DNA from: Gibbula magus
Taxonomy: Eukaryota; Mollusca; Gastropoda; Trochida; Trochidae
DNA: 64,000 bases
Assembly (NCBI GenBank): GCA_936450465.1
Contig: OW388293.1
Coordinates: 52,665,201-52,729,200, forward strand
Reading direction: 5' to 3'
Program-made: the position numbers and the translations under genes
In this document: positions 33,869 to 47,900 of the stretch, in pieces
Layout: each line of letters starts with the position of its first letter
How positions within the stretch are numbered: the first letter of the stretch is position 1
Notes under the pieces: model-generated
Databases searched by the model: none
What the model saw: the letters and a program-made list of their open reading frames with translations, nothing else
What the model was told of the DNA's origin: nothing

Positions 33869-36800
33869 GTGAGTATTATTTTGAATTGGAATTTTAATGT
33901 TTGGTGTGTCACCTCATTCAATATATAATGTTTGATCATTAAAATAAGATTATGTTGAGTTTTTAAAATTTATATTTCTGACATGTTTTTCTCTTGTACA
34001 ACGATTCCAAAGAACTACTGCTTAACTATTACACGATAGAAAGTATACACCTTAGTTGGTTTTATCATATGTTTGATTTTCAATTACAAATAACTTGAGT
34101 TTTCGACAACGTACAGATTAACAGAAAAGTGTAGGCCTTTAGTAATCAGTCAAAGAATATTCTATGTCGTTTCTTATTTTAAAACCAATGAATTTAGAAA
34201 AAAAAAAATTCAAAACATAATTTGGATAAATGACAACTGTTCATTGAATTATAAGACATATTCTATATGAAAATCAGTAAATGTACCTTATTTTAAACAT
34301 ATTAACAACATTTTAAACATGATATGGGTAATGTTGGTGTAAATTTCATTTCTTATCCCTGTCAATATTAAACAAAGATATTTAAATCAAAATAGATAAC
34401 CAACCACCAATTAATTCACTCAAACAACTGCAGATAAGTGGTGTTGTATCTTTACATAATCAAATGAATCTCATTTCTTTTAAAATATGGAATAAATCGG
34501 AAGCAAATGAAGTGTGTACTTTATTTTGCCTGGCAGTTAGGATATACCACCACATAACATGATGAAATTAACAATACACTATTTAATACACTAATTGACA
34601 CACTTACAATGGGTAATAATGTACTTAAGCCATTTGCAAAATATGGAGCCACTAATTTACATTTAAGAATAATGCTTCGATTGTCGCCATGAACTCGATG
34701 GAACAAAGCACAAACTTGGATATACTCTCAGAGACGAAAGAAACTATACCCAAAACACCTAATATTTCTAGGGTTGAATGTGTGATGACGTTATATCTCT
34801 TAAATAAACATTTTCGTTCAGGAAAGTATGATACCAAAGTGCCCTCACTTTGTATTGCTATCCTTTCTTTTTAAAAATAAACTCATAAACTGTTGGAAAC
34901 TGAAAGTTAATGCTGTATAAATGTCTGAGGTTATCATTCATATTTACGTTTCCTGTTTATAAGAGTACTTAAAGGTGCATCCATTGTGTTTCATACAATT
35001 TTATTTGGCTTTAATTCGTTCCAACTCACCACATGTGCTGTCTACAATACAAATATATTCAACCAGCTTGCTTATGTATCCCCAATCGTCAAATATATCA
35101 TAATTACTAGTTTCCAATTAAAATTGAGTAACATCATTATGCATGTGCAGAAACCGAAACTGCACGTCCCATTTACATGCACCATAGTTATGTGACCTAT
35201 TAAACATTATCAACTCAAATGTGTCTGTTTGTCTGTTATAAATAAGATTCCAAAATTACGTTTGACTGATCATTGACGAGCCCCACACGCTGTGCATTGT
35301 CCGGTTTTCGATCAGAAATCACTTCTTTTACCTTCATATCGTCAATATGCTAAGTCTACTATCATCAAAATGTTAGTTTTCGGTAACAGTCGGTACTTTT
35401 CGATAAAGTAACACCATTTATAAAGTTTTCAATATGTGAACCCCAACAACACAATGGATGTACCTTTAGCTGATATAATGGCAGTTAGTATAAATCTCCG
35501 AGAGAAAGCCCGCAGAAAATTGTGGTTGTGCATTTCGTTTAAACTTGCGAGCTTTGACCGGATCTTGTGAACCATGGGTGGCTATGTAGACAAATTCAAT
35601 GTAGTATTACACTTTGTTGTAAGTTGAACAATTCTTTACATACAACAAACTTGCCGGGCTTTAGACAAGAGCCTAACCCCGGACCTCTAGAAACCGAACT
35701 CGCATTGTGTGCTTTGTACGGGAAGACTGTTGTATATGCTGAATATTGTAACATTACATGATTGGGTAGAAGTGCGTTTAATCGTTTCTCGTTTATGAAT
35801 ACAGGACTGGTTCATTTTGCATGTAACTGAGATCTTCTATTACTTTTGAGACGACCCCCGACTTTCACGCCTTGCTTAGTTATTACTAGAGTAATAACTT
35901 CTGGAAGCGTGAAAGTCGGGGGTCGTCTCAACATTTTTTATTTTTTATTTTAATTTTAATTTTAATTTTAATTTTGATTTTAATTATTTTGATTTCAATT
36001 TTAATTTTAATTTTAATTTTAATTATTTTGATTTTGATTTTAATTTTAATTTTAATTTTAATTTTAAATTCGACATGTCTAAAGGATATTTGTTGTGTGA
36101 TATCGGATAGGAACCATCATGACCTTATGCAACCATATGTTTTGATATCAAATGGCTGTTTTTAAACTTATGTGTGATTAAATGTATTTTTAGACAGAGT
36201 AAAAATGTTATTCAACATGACATATAACGAATAAATATAGATCATAAGACTGAAATACAAATGTCTATATAGACTAAATATAAAAAATGGTAAGTTTAAA
36301 TTTGGTTATGGGTTTGTTTAAACTAAATGACCTAAAGGCGCTGTACTGAAATAAAAAAAAAAATGTTAAATGTTAATTTGTGGAACTCCATACATGACAA
36401 ATCATAACAAGAAACAGCTCAATTTTAACACGAGTGCATAAATAAGATCTTGAAGATGTACACACTTTTGCATTGCAAGCATTTACATATATATATATAT
36501 ATACAGAAAGTAGACAGGTACATGTATATGGAATACAACATTGCTTACTCAAAATAGATTATGACAGATCGACCAGAATTTCGTGAAGCTGTTATATTTG
36601 CAATTTGAGTAGGAGTTAAATCGGTCAACATAGTACATGGTCTTTTTGTCTTCTTTAACATGTTTCAAATTCGGTAGTTTTTGTTGTTGTTTCATTTTGA
36701 ATATACTCGTGGTAATAATGGTTTACACCCCTTAATAGTTAGAGGAAAGGAGTGTTACATAAACAACGTAAAGTGTCATGTTCGATTATTTTTTTGATGA

Positions 36801-39800
36801 GACACGTTACTACTGAATGTCTTTTTGTGAATAGTATACACAAAAACTTTCACGGAGTCTCATTCGCACACAATACATACATGGAGAGTATCATATAGTT
36901 TACATCATGTGTTTGTGCCATTTAATTTCGAAAATACAATAATATCGAACAATATTAATTATCCATGCATTTAATTTGCTAAAAATCCATTTTCTGTTTA
37001 GGGGTGTCAACCATTTTACCATGAGTATATATTGTATTTTACGACTATTATTATCAAGTTCAGTACATAAGTTCGCTTTTCACAATATCCCAGGAGGGTG
37101 TTTTTTCTAGAGAAGCTTATATTACATCCCGTTTTTTCAAATAACCATTTTTCTATTTCTTCCCATATAGTTTTGACAGTTTTACAGTCATGTTACAGAT
37201 CAATTGATTCATTATGATTGCAATATGCTATATTGGAACCAAGAATGTTTTACACTATTACAGAACTAAAATGTTATTCGTTCTATCGTTTCCAATGTTT
37301 TATCATCGATGAATTCGTTTAATTCTTTTTGCCATTTTTCTCGGTATGTTAGTGTTTTGGTGTTTTTTCTGTGTATGAGTATGTCATAAATGTCTCTACA
37401 ACCTTTTGGATTTCCCACAATATTTTGCAAGAAGTACGGTAACATAGGCAGTTGTAGTTTCTCTTCAAAGGTGACATTTCCAGATTTACAATAATATTTG
37501 ACAGCTTCTATTATTCCTTGTGTTTCTAGGAAGTTAGTTTTGCATCCGAATAACTGTTTTATTTTTTCCGAGGTTAAAAACTTCCCGTTGTTATCTACGA
37601 TGTCATTTATATATGTAATTCCTTTACGTGAGTATTGTTTATAATTAATTTGTTTAACACCTATCTTGATATTTTCATTTAACCATAAAGGTTGGAATAA
37701 GACATCGCTGGTACTCGAGACGGTTTCTGCTTATAAACGTTCCCCATGATTTTAGAGTGTCTTTCCAAATGTCATTTGTTCGCGGTGTTATTACAGATTC
37801 AAGTATATGTGATTCGCAAGTTTGTATAAAACTGCTTGTGTGGCATTGAGTATTTGTAAAAGTTTACTTACTTTTGAATCGGTGTTAGATATTCTTTTTA
37901 TCCATGATATTTTTTGTGATTGTATGAGACTTACAATATCTGGTGCTCGTATTCCACCTTGTTCATAATTTGTAGTAAGTGTGTCTCGGCTAACTTTGTC
38001 AGGTTTGTTTTTCCATATAAATTTATAACATAGCTGTTTAGTTTCTTTTATTATTTGATCGTTTAGGTTGGGTTAACTTGCAAATAAATGGTTAAGTTGT
38101 GGTAAAAGAAGGATTTTTAATACATTATTTCTACAGGAGTAAAATCCCTAGCTAACCATTGATTCATAGATACTTTAAAAGCCTCAAGTTTGTCTTTGTA
38201 GCTAGTTGCGGTCGACCATTTCCGTGAGATTATGTGTAAATATAACTCCTCATATTGTAAAAGAATCGTTCTTTCAATCTAGGTTCCAGCTTCTACAAAT
38301 AATTATTTTTTTAATTCTTTTCCGAACCTATCCATAGTACCTGTGTTTTGTTGATGTTTATATTTATTATTTATTACTGAAATAAATTGCTGTCACTAAA
38401 AGAAACATACGTGTTACCAGTGAAGGAATAAAGAAATAATACCCCGGAATCAATAAAAAGATATCTTAAAAGAATGTACATGATTCGGTTAAGTCATGCC
38501 AGTCCATTTCCCATCGAGCGGCCATTTTAAGAAGTTCACATTAAAATGGCAGCTCGAGGGTATTTCAAGTGATCTGTCTGATGTAGTGATACCTAAACAC
38601 TCAGAGTAGAGTTTTAAATGTGGTACAATGATGGAATGGTCAACCATCTTGCTATCTGAGTTCATGAGAGCTACAAATGTATCTCTCACACCGAAGAGTT
38701 ACATAACTTTATCGCTTAGGACTCACATCATTTCTTGGACCACCGTCTTCTATGGATACGGCTAATCGGCTCGGGTAAGGATATGTTTTACCCTCAAACG
38801 TAACAATTTATTGTAAAAACTTTAATAAGAAATTAATTAGTGAAAAATAATAGGCAAAAACGTGTTACAGCGCCTTTAACGTCTCTTGGTCTACCGTTAT
38901 TAAAACAATTTTCAGATGCCTATTTTGAACCGCAATATTATTTTCCTGGTGAAACAGCATCAAGCGGATTAAAATACCAACGATATGGAAGGGATCTGAA
39001 GAATCGGTCCATTATGTCATTATTATTTCATACATTAATTTTCAGACCGAGTGACCTCTCTCCCGGAAGAACCAAAGACAGAGACCCGGGGGTACGGGAA
39101 CACACATGACACTGTGATGAGACCACGCTGCGTCTACCCCACAGTGATGGCCGTCCGAGACATGTTTGCAGTCAGCAAGTTGAAAACTTTTGACTGTCCT
39201 GTCTTTATCCAAGCTGATACAGTATACGATCCCGTCTGTACTGAGATTCAGGCAGGAGACTGTACACTACCATTTGATCTCAGTAAACGGGCGCCGTACC
39301 TAGAATGTACAGGCAAGGTTGAGTGTGATGTCGGGACGGACTGGCAGCCAATGCTAAGCACCTGTGGAAGTTCTTTTATGGAGAGCAGTCACATCATGAG
39401 CATGACTTACAACTGTATTCCTAGTGAGTTACGTCCAATTTGTGTTAAGATTTCATTTCGTTGAGAAAAACTGAAACATTACGTTCATGAAACTTAAAGG
39501 GCCACTGTGATTGGGTACCTTTTTGGAAACGAAATTCGATGAGAAGTTCTTATCTAAGCATTCCTGCTATTATAAGTAATCAAAATAAATCCATTGGCTC
39601 TGTAGTTCATCAGGAACAACTCTGATCTCTTAGTAACCATTGTCCGTGCATGAGATTTCGCCTTTAGCATCGGCTGGAACAAGCGAACCATGGCTGGCAC
39701 TGTACTGAAATTCAATGTAGCATTGCATCCAAACCTTACTGCACGTAGAACAGTTCTCTACAACAAACAAAGTTGCCAAGCCCGTGGCGGGATTTGAACT

Positions 39801-41956
39801 CCGGACATCTTGATCAGAAACCGAACGCTCCAACTACTGCACTATCCCGCCCCTACCTCGTTTCGTAACACAGCTGCTCGGTAATCTCTATAGACGTTAG
39901 GTAAAACAAGTTATTTAGGATCCAGAAGGACCTACGGTAGTTTCATAAGAGCACAACGTAACATGCGTAGTGTCGACATTTCAATATAGTCTACTTGTTT
40001 TTTCACATAAACCTGCATAATCTGCATAAAGCACCGTTAGACTAAGGTGACCCTAAACCAATGTTTAAACTACAGGTTAAGGTCATCATAAAGGCTGGGC
40101 TCACACTATGTCCGATTTGTTTGCATGCGTCATGCGATGCGTTGTGTTTTTCGGCCTACACTGGACGCGTTAAGCAAGTGCGTTAGATATTGCGTTTCAT
40201 AGAAAGCTCATATAATGTCTCTAGTGTATTGTAGTCTACAGATATGGATGCCAACATAGCATCAAAATAATAGTCTTACAAAGCATGTTTAGGAAATTTC
40301 AGTATTATCTTCAAAACAAACAATATGTACATGTATATCTCGACAACAGTAATATCAAACCTTTTTTTCAAAACTATATAAAAGCGAGATTTGTAAATAT
40401 AGATCAAGACACAATCATAGTAGGCACGATACATAGGCCTACCCTCTTCATTTTATATGGTTCGAGCGGGAAACCCCCTCGAGAAGTGTAAAATATGACG
40501 TAAGATATAGGGAAGCCTCCTTGAGATTTCGTTAACGATGCGATCAAATAGGTGCAATCTTTTTTCATCGTATCGGATCGCATTGTATTAAAGCATCGTG
40601 TATGCGGTCTATGAAAAATACACTGTCTGCGTTTTTTTAACGCATCGCAAGAAAAATCGAACGGAAGGGGCGTTGTGAAGCTGATTCTAGATTTACAGGA
40701 TCGCTGGTCTGTAAATTTATAAAGTGTAATTTTAAAAAGAAATTTAAAATGTTATTAAATATTGTCCGTTTGTCTAGGTGCTGATATTGTGGAGTTCAAC
40801 ACAGTTATCTCCAAAACGGATGTAACCGAAACGTACATTTATAATGAGGGCTTCACGAGCGCTATGACGTCATCATCTGGGGGAACCTGTTTCATCACTT
40901 CCTGTTCAACCGGGATAACTGTTGGCCTCATTGATTTGAGACTGTCAGAAAGTGGCGGCATCTGTCAACAGTCTCTAAAAGTTATCGATGGAGGGACGGT
41001 GACTGTCTTTAACTGTGACGATAACAACAATCTCCAATATAAGCAACAGTACACGAGTGTGACGTCATCAATCTACGTCACTTTAACTGTGACATCATCG
41101 ACTCCTGATAGCTTTATTTGGATAGACGTATCAGGCAAGTTGCACTTTCGTTGCTAAAATCAGCAGCAGTAGTAGTAGTAGTAGTAGTAGTAGTAGCAGT
41201 AGTAGCAGCAGTAGTAGTAGTAGTAGTAGTAGCAGAGATAGTAACGATATTAGAAGTAGTAGCAGCAGCAGTAGTAGCCGAAGTAGTAGAAGTGATAGTA
41301 GCAGTAGTAGTAACAGCAGTAACAGGAGTAGCAGTAGCAGTGGTAGCAGTAGTACTAGGATTTGAAGTAGCAGTATAGTATTATCAGTAATAACAATTAC
41401 GAAATGAACTCATGATTGCTTCGCTTGGATTCAGTATCGGGCTAGTTGTGTGTTACCATAAAATGAAATGAGAAACGCATTGAGTTAAATACACTGTATC
41501 ACAGGAGACTGTTGGGAGGAGGGAACAACATGGATGATTCTGACTCTCTGCGTCTTCAGTATGAGTTTCTAGTAATTCCGGGGACGAGTCATTCTCATCG
41601 CAATAGTTGAGTAGTAAACATAGCAGCTGAGTAGTAGTAGTAGCAGTAGTAGTAGTAGCATTAGTAGTATCAGCAGTAGTAACAGTAGCAGTAGTAGTGG
41701 CAGTAGTAGTAGTAGCAGTAGTAATAGCAATAGTAGTAGCAGCAGAAATAGTAGTAGTAGCAGTAGTAGTAGTAGCAATAGTAGTAGCTGAGTAGTAGTA
41801 GTAGTAGTAGCAGCAGTAGCAGTAGCAGTAGTAGTAGTAGCAGTAGTAGTAGTAGCAGTGATAGTAGTAGTAGCAGCAGAAATAGTAGTGATAGCAGTAG
41901 TAGTAGCAGCAGAAATAGTAGTGGTAGCAGTAGTAGTAGCAGCAATAGTAGTAACT

Positions 41957-41996
<40 letters not shown>

Positions 41997-44900
41997 CAGC
42001 AGCAGCAATAATAGGAGTAACTGTCATAATAGAAATTAGGTTCTGAGTAGTGGTAGTTGCAGTAGTAGTAGTAGCAGTAGTAGAGGAGAGATGGAAAATG
42101 TAATAGTCGGAGTAGCTATAGTAATATTATTATTACTTCTAGAGGAAACCGAACTTTAACTGTTAGATATACATTCTCTGTTTATTAGGTGTCAGAATGG
42201 CTGTATACTGCGGAGTGTCTGAGGCCTTCACACCCTCCTCTGAACTAGACTGTACAACAACACTCTCTATGACCCAACCAACGCCTTCATCTGCTAATTC
42301 CAATAACACATCAGATGGCACAGCACCACAGCAGACCAACCAACCAACAGGCCAACCAACCACCGAAAACAGTAAGTCGCTAGAGCCTTGTTATTTCATT
42401 CCCGTGTTAAACACGATTGAAAATGTTGTCTTTGTTCATATCATTTGGAAAAGGACACTCTTATAAAGGTCAACTGTTCTTTTGTATTATTATCACTTAT
42501 TTTGCTGAACAAACCTTAAAATCATTTTATTTCGGTTTTGTAGACCGTTGGCCCATGTATAATCAGAATACAGTATACAATATGAAATAGTAGCTTATTA
42601 TACAACATTACATTACTACAGATGACATAACACATTTCTTAAAAGGAAGAGCTTCCCTAATATATACCTCCGTGCTTTTGAGTGATAAACATATTTTTTA
42701 ATATGCAAAGGAATCGTCACCGTCTTTGATTTTTTTTACATATTCATAAGTTTGACTGCATAAATGCCTTAATAATCATGCTTTTGTTAAAACTTACTGG
42801 ACAATCTTTCATCTGCTACCAATGATTACAAATTCCACGTGACGTTTAACGGTCAATTCTGACTTTCACTTTTGATTAATTTACATTTTGATGGAATTTG
42901 AATATGGACAGCAACATGTTTAAGCAGTTATCTTGCTCATATCAAATTATTTGATTTCAGAATTTCAATCTGATTAATTAAACAATTTAAATTGATTAAA
43001 ATACAGGGCGGTGCTTATTTAATGAATGGTAATGAATATACCCAATGACTAAATGAACTAAGGATATAAATGTGTTATATGTATTATTTTACAGTAATTG
43101 CAATACTTGGACTGACTTTTGGGATTGTCGGAACATTGGTTTCCCTGATTCTCGCCGTACTGTGGATGCGTCCCCGTTGCAAAAAACTTTGCAAAGTATG
43201 TATGTCCAAAAAAGTATACGATTTGTCTAAAAAGTAAAAAATTTCATAGTTTGTTAGTATTAAAACAGTTTTTGTGATGTTAATTTTATTTTTATGGTGA
43301 TAAAACAAAAATGTTTCCAATCCCCGGGATAGTACACTCCTCCCAAAGATTTGGGTAATCCTTCTAAAACTTGGACTACGTCTTGAATATACATTAGTGA
43401 TTCACTTGTCAACATTTTGCAACTGTAATCAAATCGTGCGGATAAACGAGGTCGGCCTCTTAGACCTAAGTTTCCCTTTTCAACCAAGGTAAAAGTGGTG
43501 ATTATATGATATGTGACATGCTTTTCCATTATCACGAGACAATTAAAATAAAGTCACACTGTGATATTAATCTACACACATGAACATTGCCCATAACTTG
43601 ACCGATACTTCAAAATAGTTATCCATTGACACGTGACCATTCAGCGAAGGCCATAATTGTTGACCTTCTAACTTTGACCTTTGAGCAGAAAACATGTTCT
43701 GAAAATCTCCAACTTTTTAAAAAAGTTGTTTTTAAATATTGATCACTAACTGGCATTCAATAACTGACATAGCAATCCCATGTCATCAGACTCCGGAGCG
43801 GCGTTGAAATAAACCATTTTTGGCTTGTTCGCAAATCCTTTTTTCATGTTATTGAAATAAAAATACGTTTAAACCATGTCATCAGACCATTGGGTGAAGT
43901 CAAATCAGTTTATTCAGTATTTCGGCCATGTGGCCAGAGTACAATTGAATGTGACCACATAAACACGTCACGTGACAGAAATGTTCATTATCATGTTTTA
44001 AATGCAAATGCATATTTCACATTGGGTGAAGTCATAATGTTCAAGCTGATCAAAGACTAGCTGATATTTATTATTTTTGTAGAACATGTACAATGTAGTA
44101 TACATATTTATTACCACACTGGCTGGCGCGTGCATTGGAATTGATTACAATGTATTACACATCGCTGTACTATTGACAAAAAGATAGATAGAATTAATCC
44201 AATTCTGAGTGAGTTATAGTCTAACGCCACTTGGGCAATATTGCAGCCATTAGCGGCGACGAATCCAATATAAAAAGTGGTTACATTGAATAGGTTACAG
44301 TATACAACATAGATATAATTCCTCTCTCTCTCTCTCTTGGTTTCGAAATGAACCAATAGCAAGCGGGTAATAATATAAGTTGCAGTGGAACAATAATGTA
44401 TGAATGCAGAAACAAAATTTAAACATTTTGAAAATGTTGTCAGTTATTTGTTTAATTTAAATAACGTTTTAAAAATCTGTCTCCTCTTACATGTTAACTG
44501 CCTATTGCTTAAGATAAATTGTGACGATTTAGGCATATGACGGGGTCGCGCTGTCAACTCACTTTTGTTAGATCTGCAAGAAGTATGTCTCAAAGACTTA
44601 TTGTCATTATCCGAATTTCGCTTATTATTACATAAATTGGAGTGAGATACTCGGTTCTATCAGTGAAATAAACCCTCTATCAAGCTACAGTGGTGATAAC
44701 CTTTATCACCACTCTACTGAGTGACGATAAGCTTTATCACCACTCGCGTGACGTCATCGGGACAATGTTATGACGTCATATTGTACTGTTTTTCCTTGAC
44801 AAATACCATGTTTATCTCATCTCGTAAGGTAGAAAAGTAAATATATTTCACTCGTGGCTGCGCCACTCGTGAAATATCTACTGTTCTGCCTCACTCAATG

Positions 44901-47900
44901 AGATAAACATGGTATTTGTCAAGGAAAGACAGATATTCTCTATTTATTCGGACGTTTTCGGGACATTCAGCAAATCTGCTTGGCCGATTTGCATGAATTT
45001 GTTCAGGGATGGTAGCTCTTGTCAAAGTCTCGATCTCAACTAGCCATCTTTAAAAGATCGATCTGTTATAAACTGACGGGCAAAAGAAAGTATAACACTC
45101 ACTTGATTTCGATTAATTCAGTATTTTAAAGAAATGAGATGCATTTGATTATGGCACGATACAATAACACCTTTCGGCAGTAGTTTGAATGATTTAATTG
45201 GTGACTGTTTTATTTTTTTAACTAAAATATCATTATTTAAAGTAGACAGGGATAAGTAATAAAATTTACACCAATATGACCTGACATGTTCAAAATGTTG
45301 TAAATGTGTGCAGGTTGAAGCACATTTATTGATTTTCACACAGAGTATGTGTTATATGTCGATGAACAGTTGTGTTTTATCAACATTAATTTGGGGGAAT
45401 TTCAAATTTTAAATTTTAAATTTCAATTAAAAAAAATGTTCAAACCGCGTAGAGGTATTCTTTGACTGATTTAATGTTTTTGGACTAATTTCACAAACTA
45501 GTCCGTTTCTGTTCGACGTCGAAAACTCGAGATATTTGACTTTGAAAATTATACATTTGATAAATACAACTGAACAATATACTTTCTTTTGCCCATCAGT
45601 GTAGTTATTTTTCAAAGTTTACGCGTGCGTATGCATAATTTCAAGGACTTTTGTGTTGAATGTTATATATAACAGTTGACAGTTAACCTTGAAACATTGA
45701 CAACACCGCTGAGACCTAGGGGTCCAAAAGTATATAAACATATACATATTTCAATATTTACTTGAATATTCAGAGAAATACACTCTTGTAAGCCAAGTAA
45801 ATAATGATTACATCTATACTGATTTGAAAATTGAAGCACGATATCTTCAATGTTTCATCTTATAATTAAAATATTAACTGTTTTGTTAGAATTGAAATTG
45901 ATAGATAAATCATTCTGAAGCAGAACAAAAACTGTTTAACTAAAATGGATTTCAAGAGTTCATGGTCAAGGTTCAAGATCAAGCACAGGTCTTGGGGGGA
46001 TTTGACGCGTCAATATCCGTTATCATTGCTATTAATCTATTCCTTTTGATTATTTGTATGATCGGTGGTATTTAGTAATGTGTGGATATAAAATGTAATT
46101 GTCATTTACCGGATTTTCCCCCACAGAATGATGTTGGGGACAGTGGCGAGACACCTTCAAGGGTAAGACATTCTTTTATCTGCAAAAGAATAAAGTACGA
46201 GAAATTCATGTACATACTCACTTCGTCGTAGGTGATTCTTGCTCACAAACATTGACCTCGTACATAACCCATTGGTGTATAATATAAGAGAGATATGACA
46301 TTATGCTTGGTGTATTGAATAATGATGTGTACATGTAAAAGTGACAGGAATGACTTATTGTATTTCCCAAGCCTTGAAATATGAACGGATAATGATTAGA
46401 TTTATTCCACTTTCCGTGGAATAACTATCGACATCTCTCTCTCTCTACTACAGCATGACGCAATCGTACTCTATTATTATTAACTCTAATTAACTTAATT
46501 TTATTTCTCTAATTTCTTCACACGATTATGATACCGTTCATATCATCATACCAGCTTCTAAAATGCCTCTCAAAGAAGATTATGGTACCGTATATAAAAT
46601 ATGAATAATTGTTTTTTTTATTTCAAACCAAATAAATAAAAAACTATTTGATTCATGTGTATACCATGTATTGGAATTACTCTCATGTAAGTGTACATAA
46701 TAGAAATAATGGGAATTAGCTTGAATTCTCTGCATTTTGGGCCAATAGTGATCATATCTGTCTGTATATAACACATCCCGACCTCGTCCAAAATGCATAA
46801 TTGTGTGATATAGAGGGAGATGACTCTATGCTTTGATTATTGAATGCAAATACTTGAATTGAAAATTAGGAGAATGACATATCATCTTTATCAAGCATCA
46901 AAACACTCATTTGATTACACCTGCTTCCTAAAATATAGTTCATCTACTTGTGTTTCTTAGCGCTGATATCATGCAATATGGGGTGTCTCTAAAACACCGT
47001 TTCAACTTTAAAACGAAAGCGGAATATTATTGAATTGTTCATACCATGCTGTGAGGAACCAGACACAGGGGTTTGGATTGTCGAAAAACAAGCAATTTAG
47101 AAAACATATTAAGTCGACGATCCAGCCCTTATACAATAATAAAAAAAAGAATGTAACGAGATCAACACCCAATGTCTTTTTGAAATTATATTTCAGGATG
47201 TTGTCATCACATTGTCATTCAATAGTATAAACCACGTCAAAGCCAATACACTTTCCTTTAAAATAACCATCAAACATAAAAGTCGATCGGATAATAACAA
47301 AGATCTGACTTTTCAAAGCTTTACATATTAACGTATTGCTGACCGAAGCCATTCACATAGCCCACCAAATTGATAACATCGTTTGAAAGTAATAGTATAA
47401 AATCGCTTTAAAAAAACCTGTAAGGTAATCATGACCCAGTATTTGGTGCATCAGATACCGCAAGAATTATTACATCACGGGACACAGACGGGTTTTTAAA
47501 CTGCGGTTGACTTTCGCTCTCCCGCTTTCTCAATGGTTATCATGTCCGAGTCCAAGTTTGCAATCCGTTGTATTGTATTGCTTAAAATAATCCGTCCTAA
47601 ATCAAAAACTTCGTCCTCTGACAGCTACCTACATATAAAGTTTAAAAAATGTAGGTAGCTGCCAGAGGACGAAGTTTTTTATTATTATTTAGAACGTATT
47701 ATGTTCAGCCCCTGTAATGCACATTTTATTCTGAAATGATATTCGCATTTCATCAGAGTACAGTAGGTGCGGTAAACTCTTGATGAATCTTTTTGGGAAT
47801 CTGTAGGGTTTCCGTAGTAATCCACCTCGATATTGACGACTCGCCTTGTAAGCGCTGTCAATGGTTATCTATGTTTAGATAGGTTTCTACGTCTTATAGC

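Noticed and set aside
40090..40690. Possible repeat with 'gcatgcgtcatgcgatgcgt' and 'acgcatcgcaagaaaaatcg'
   Set aside because: Suggestive of loosely inverted ends in receptor A intron 2, but pairing is poor and no second copy was seen.
41569..42046. Poly-Thr, poly-Leu and poly-Val ORFs
   Set aside because: Low-complexity read-through of the triplet repeat in receptor A intron 3.
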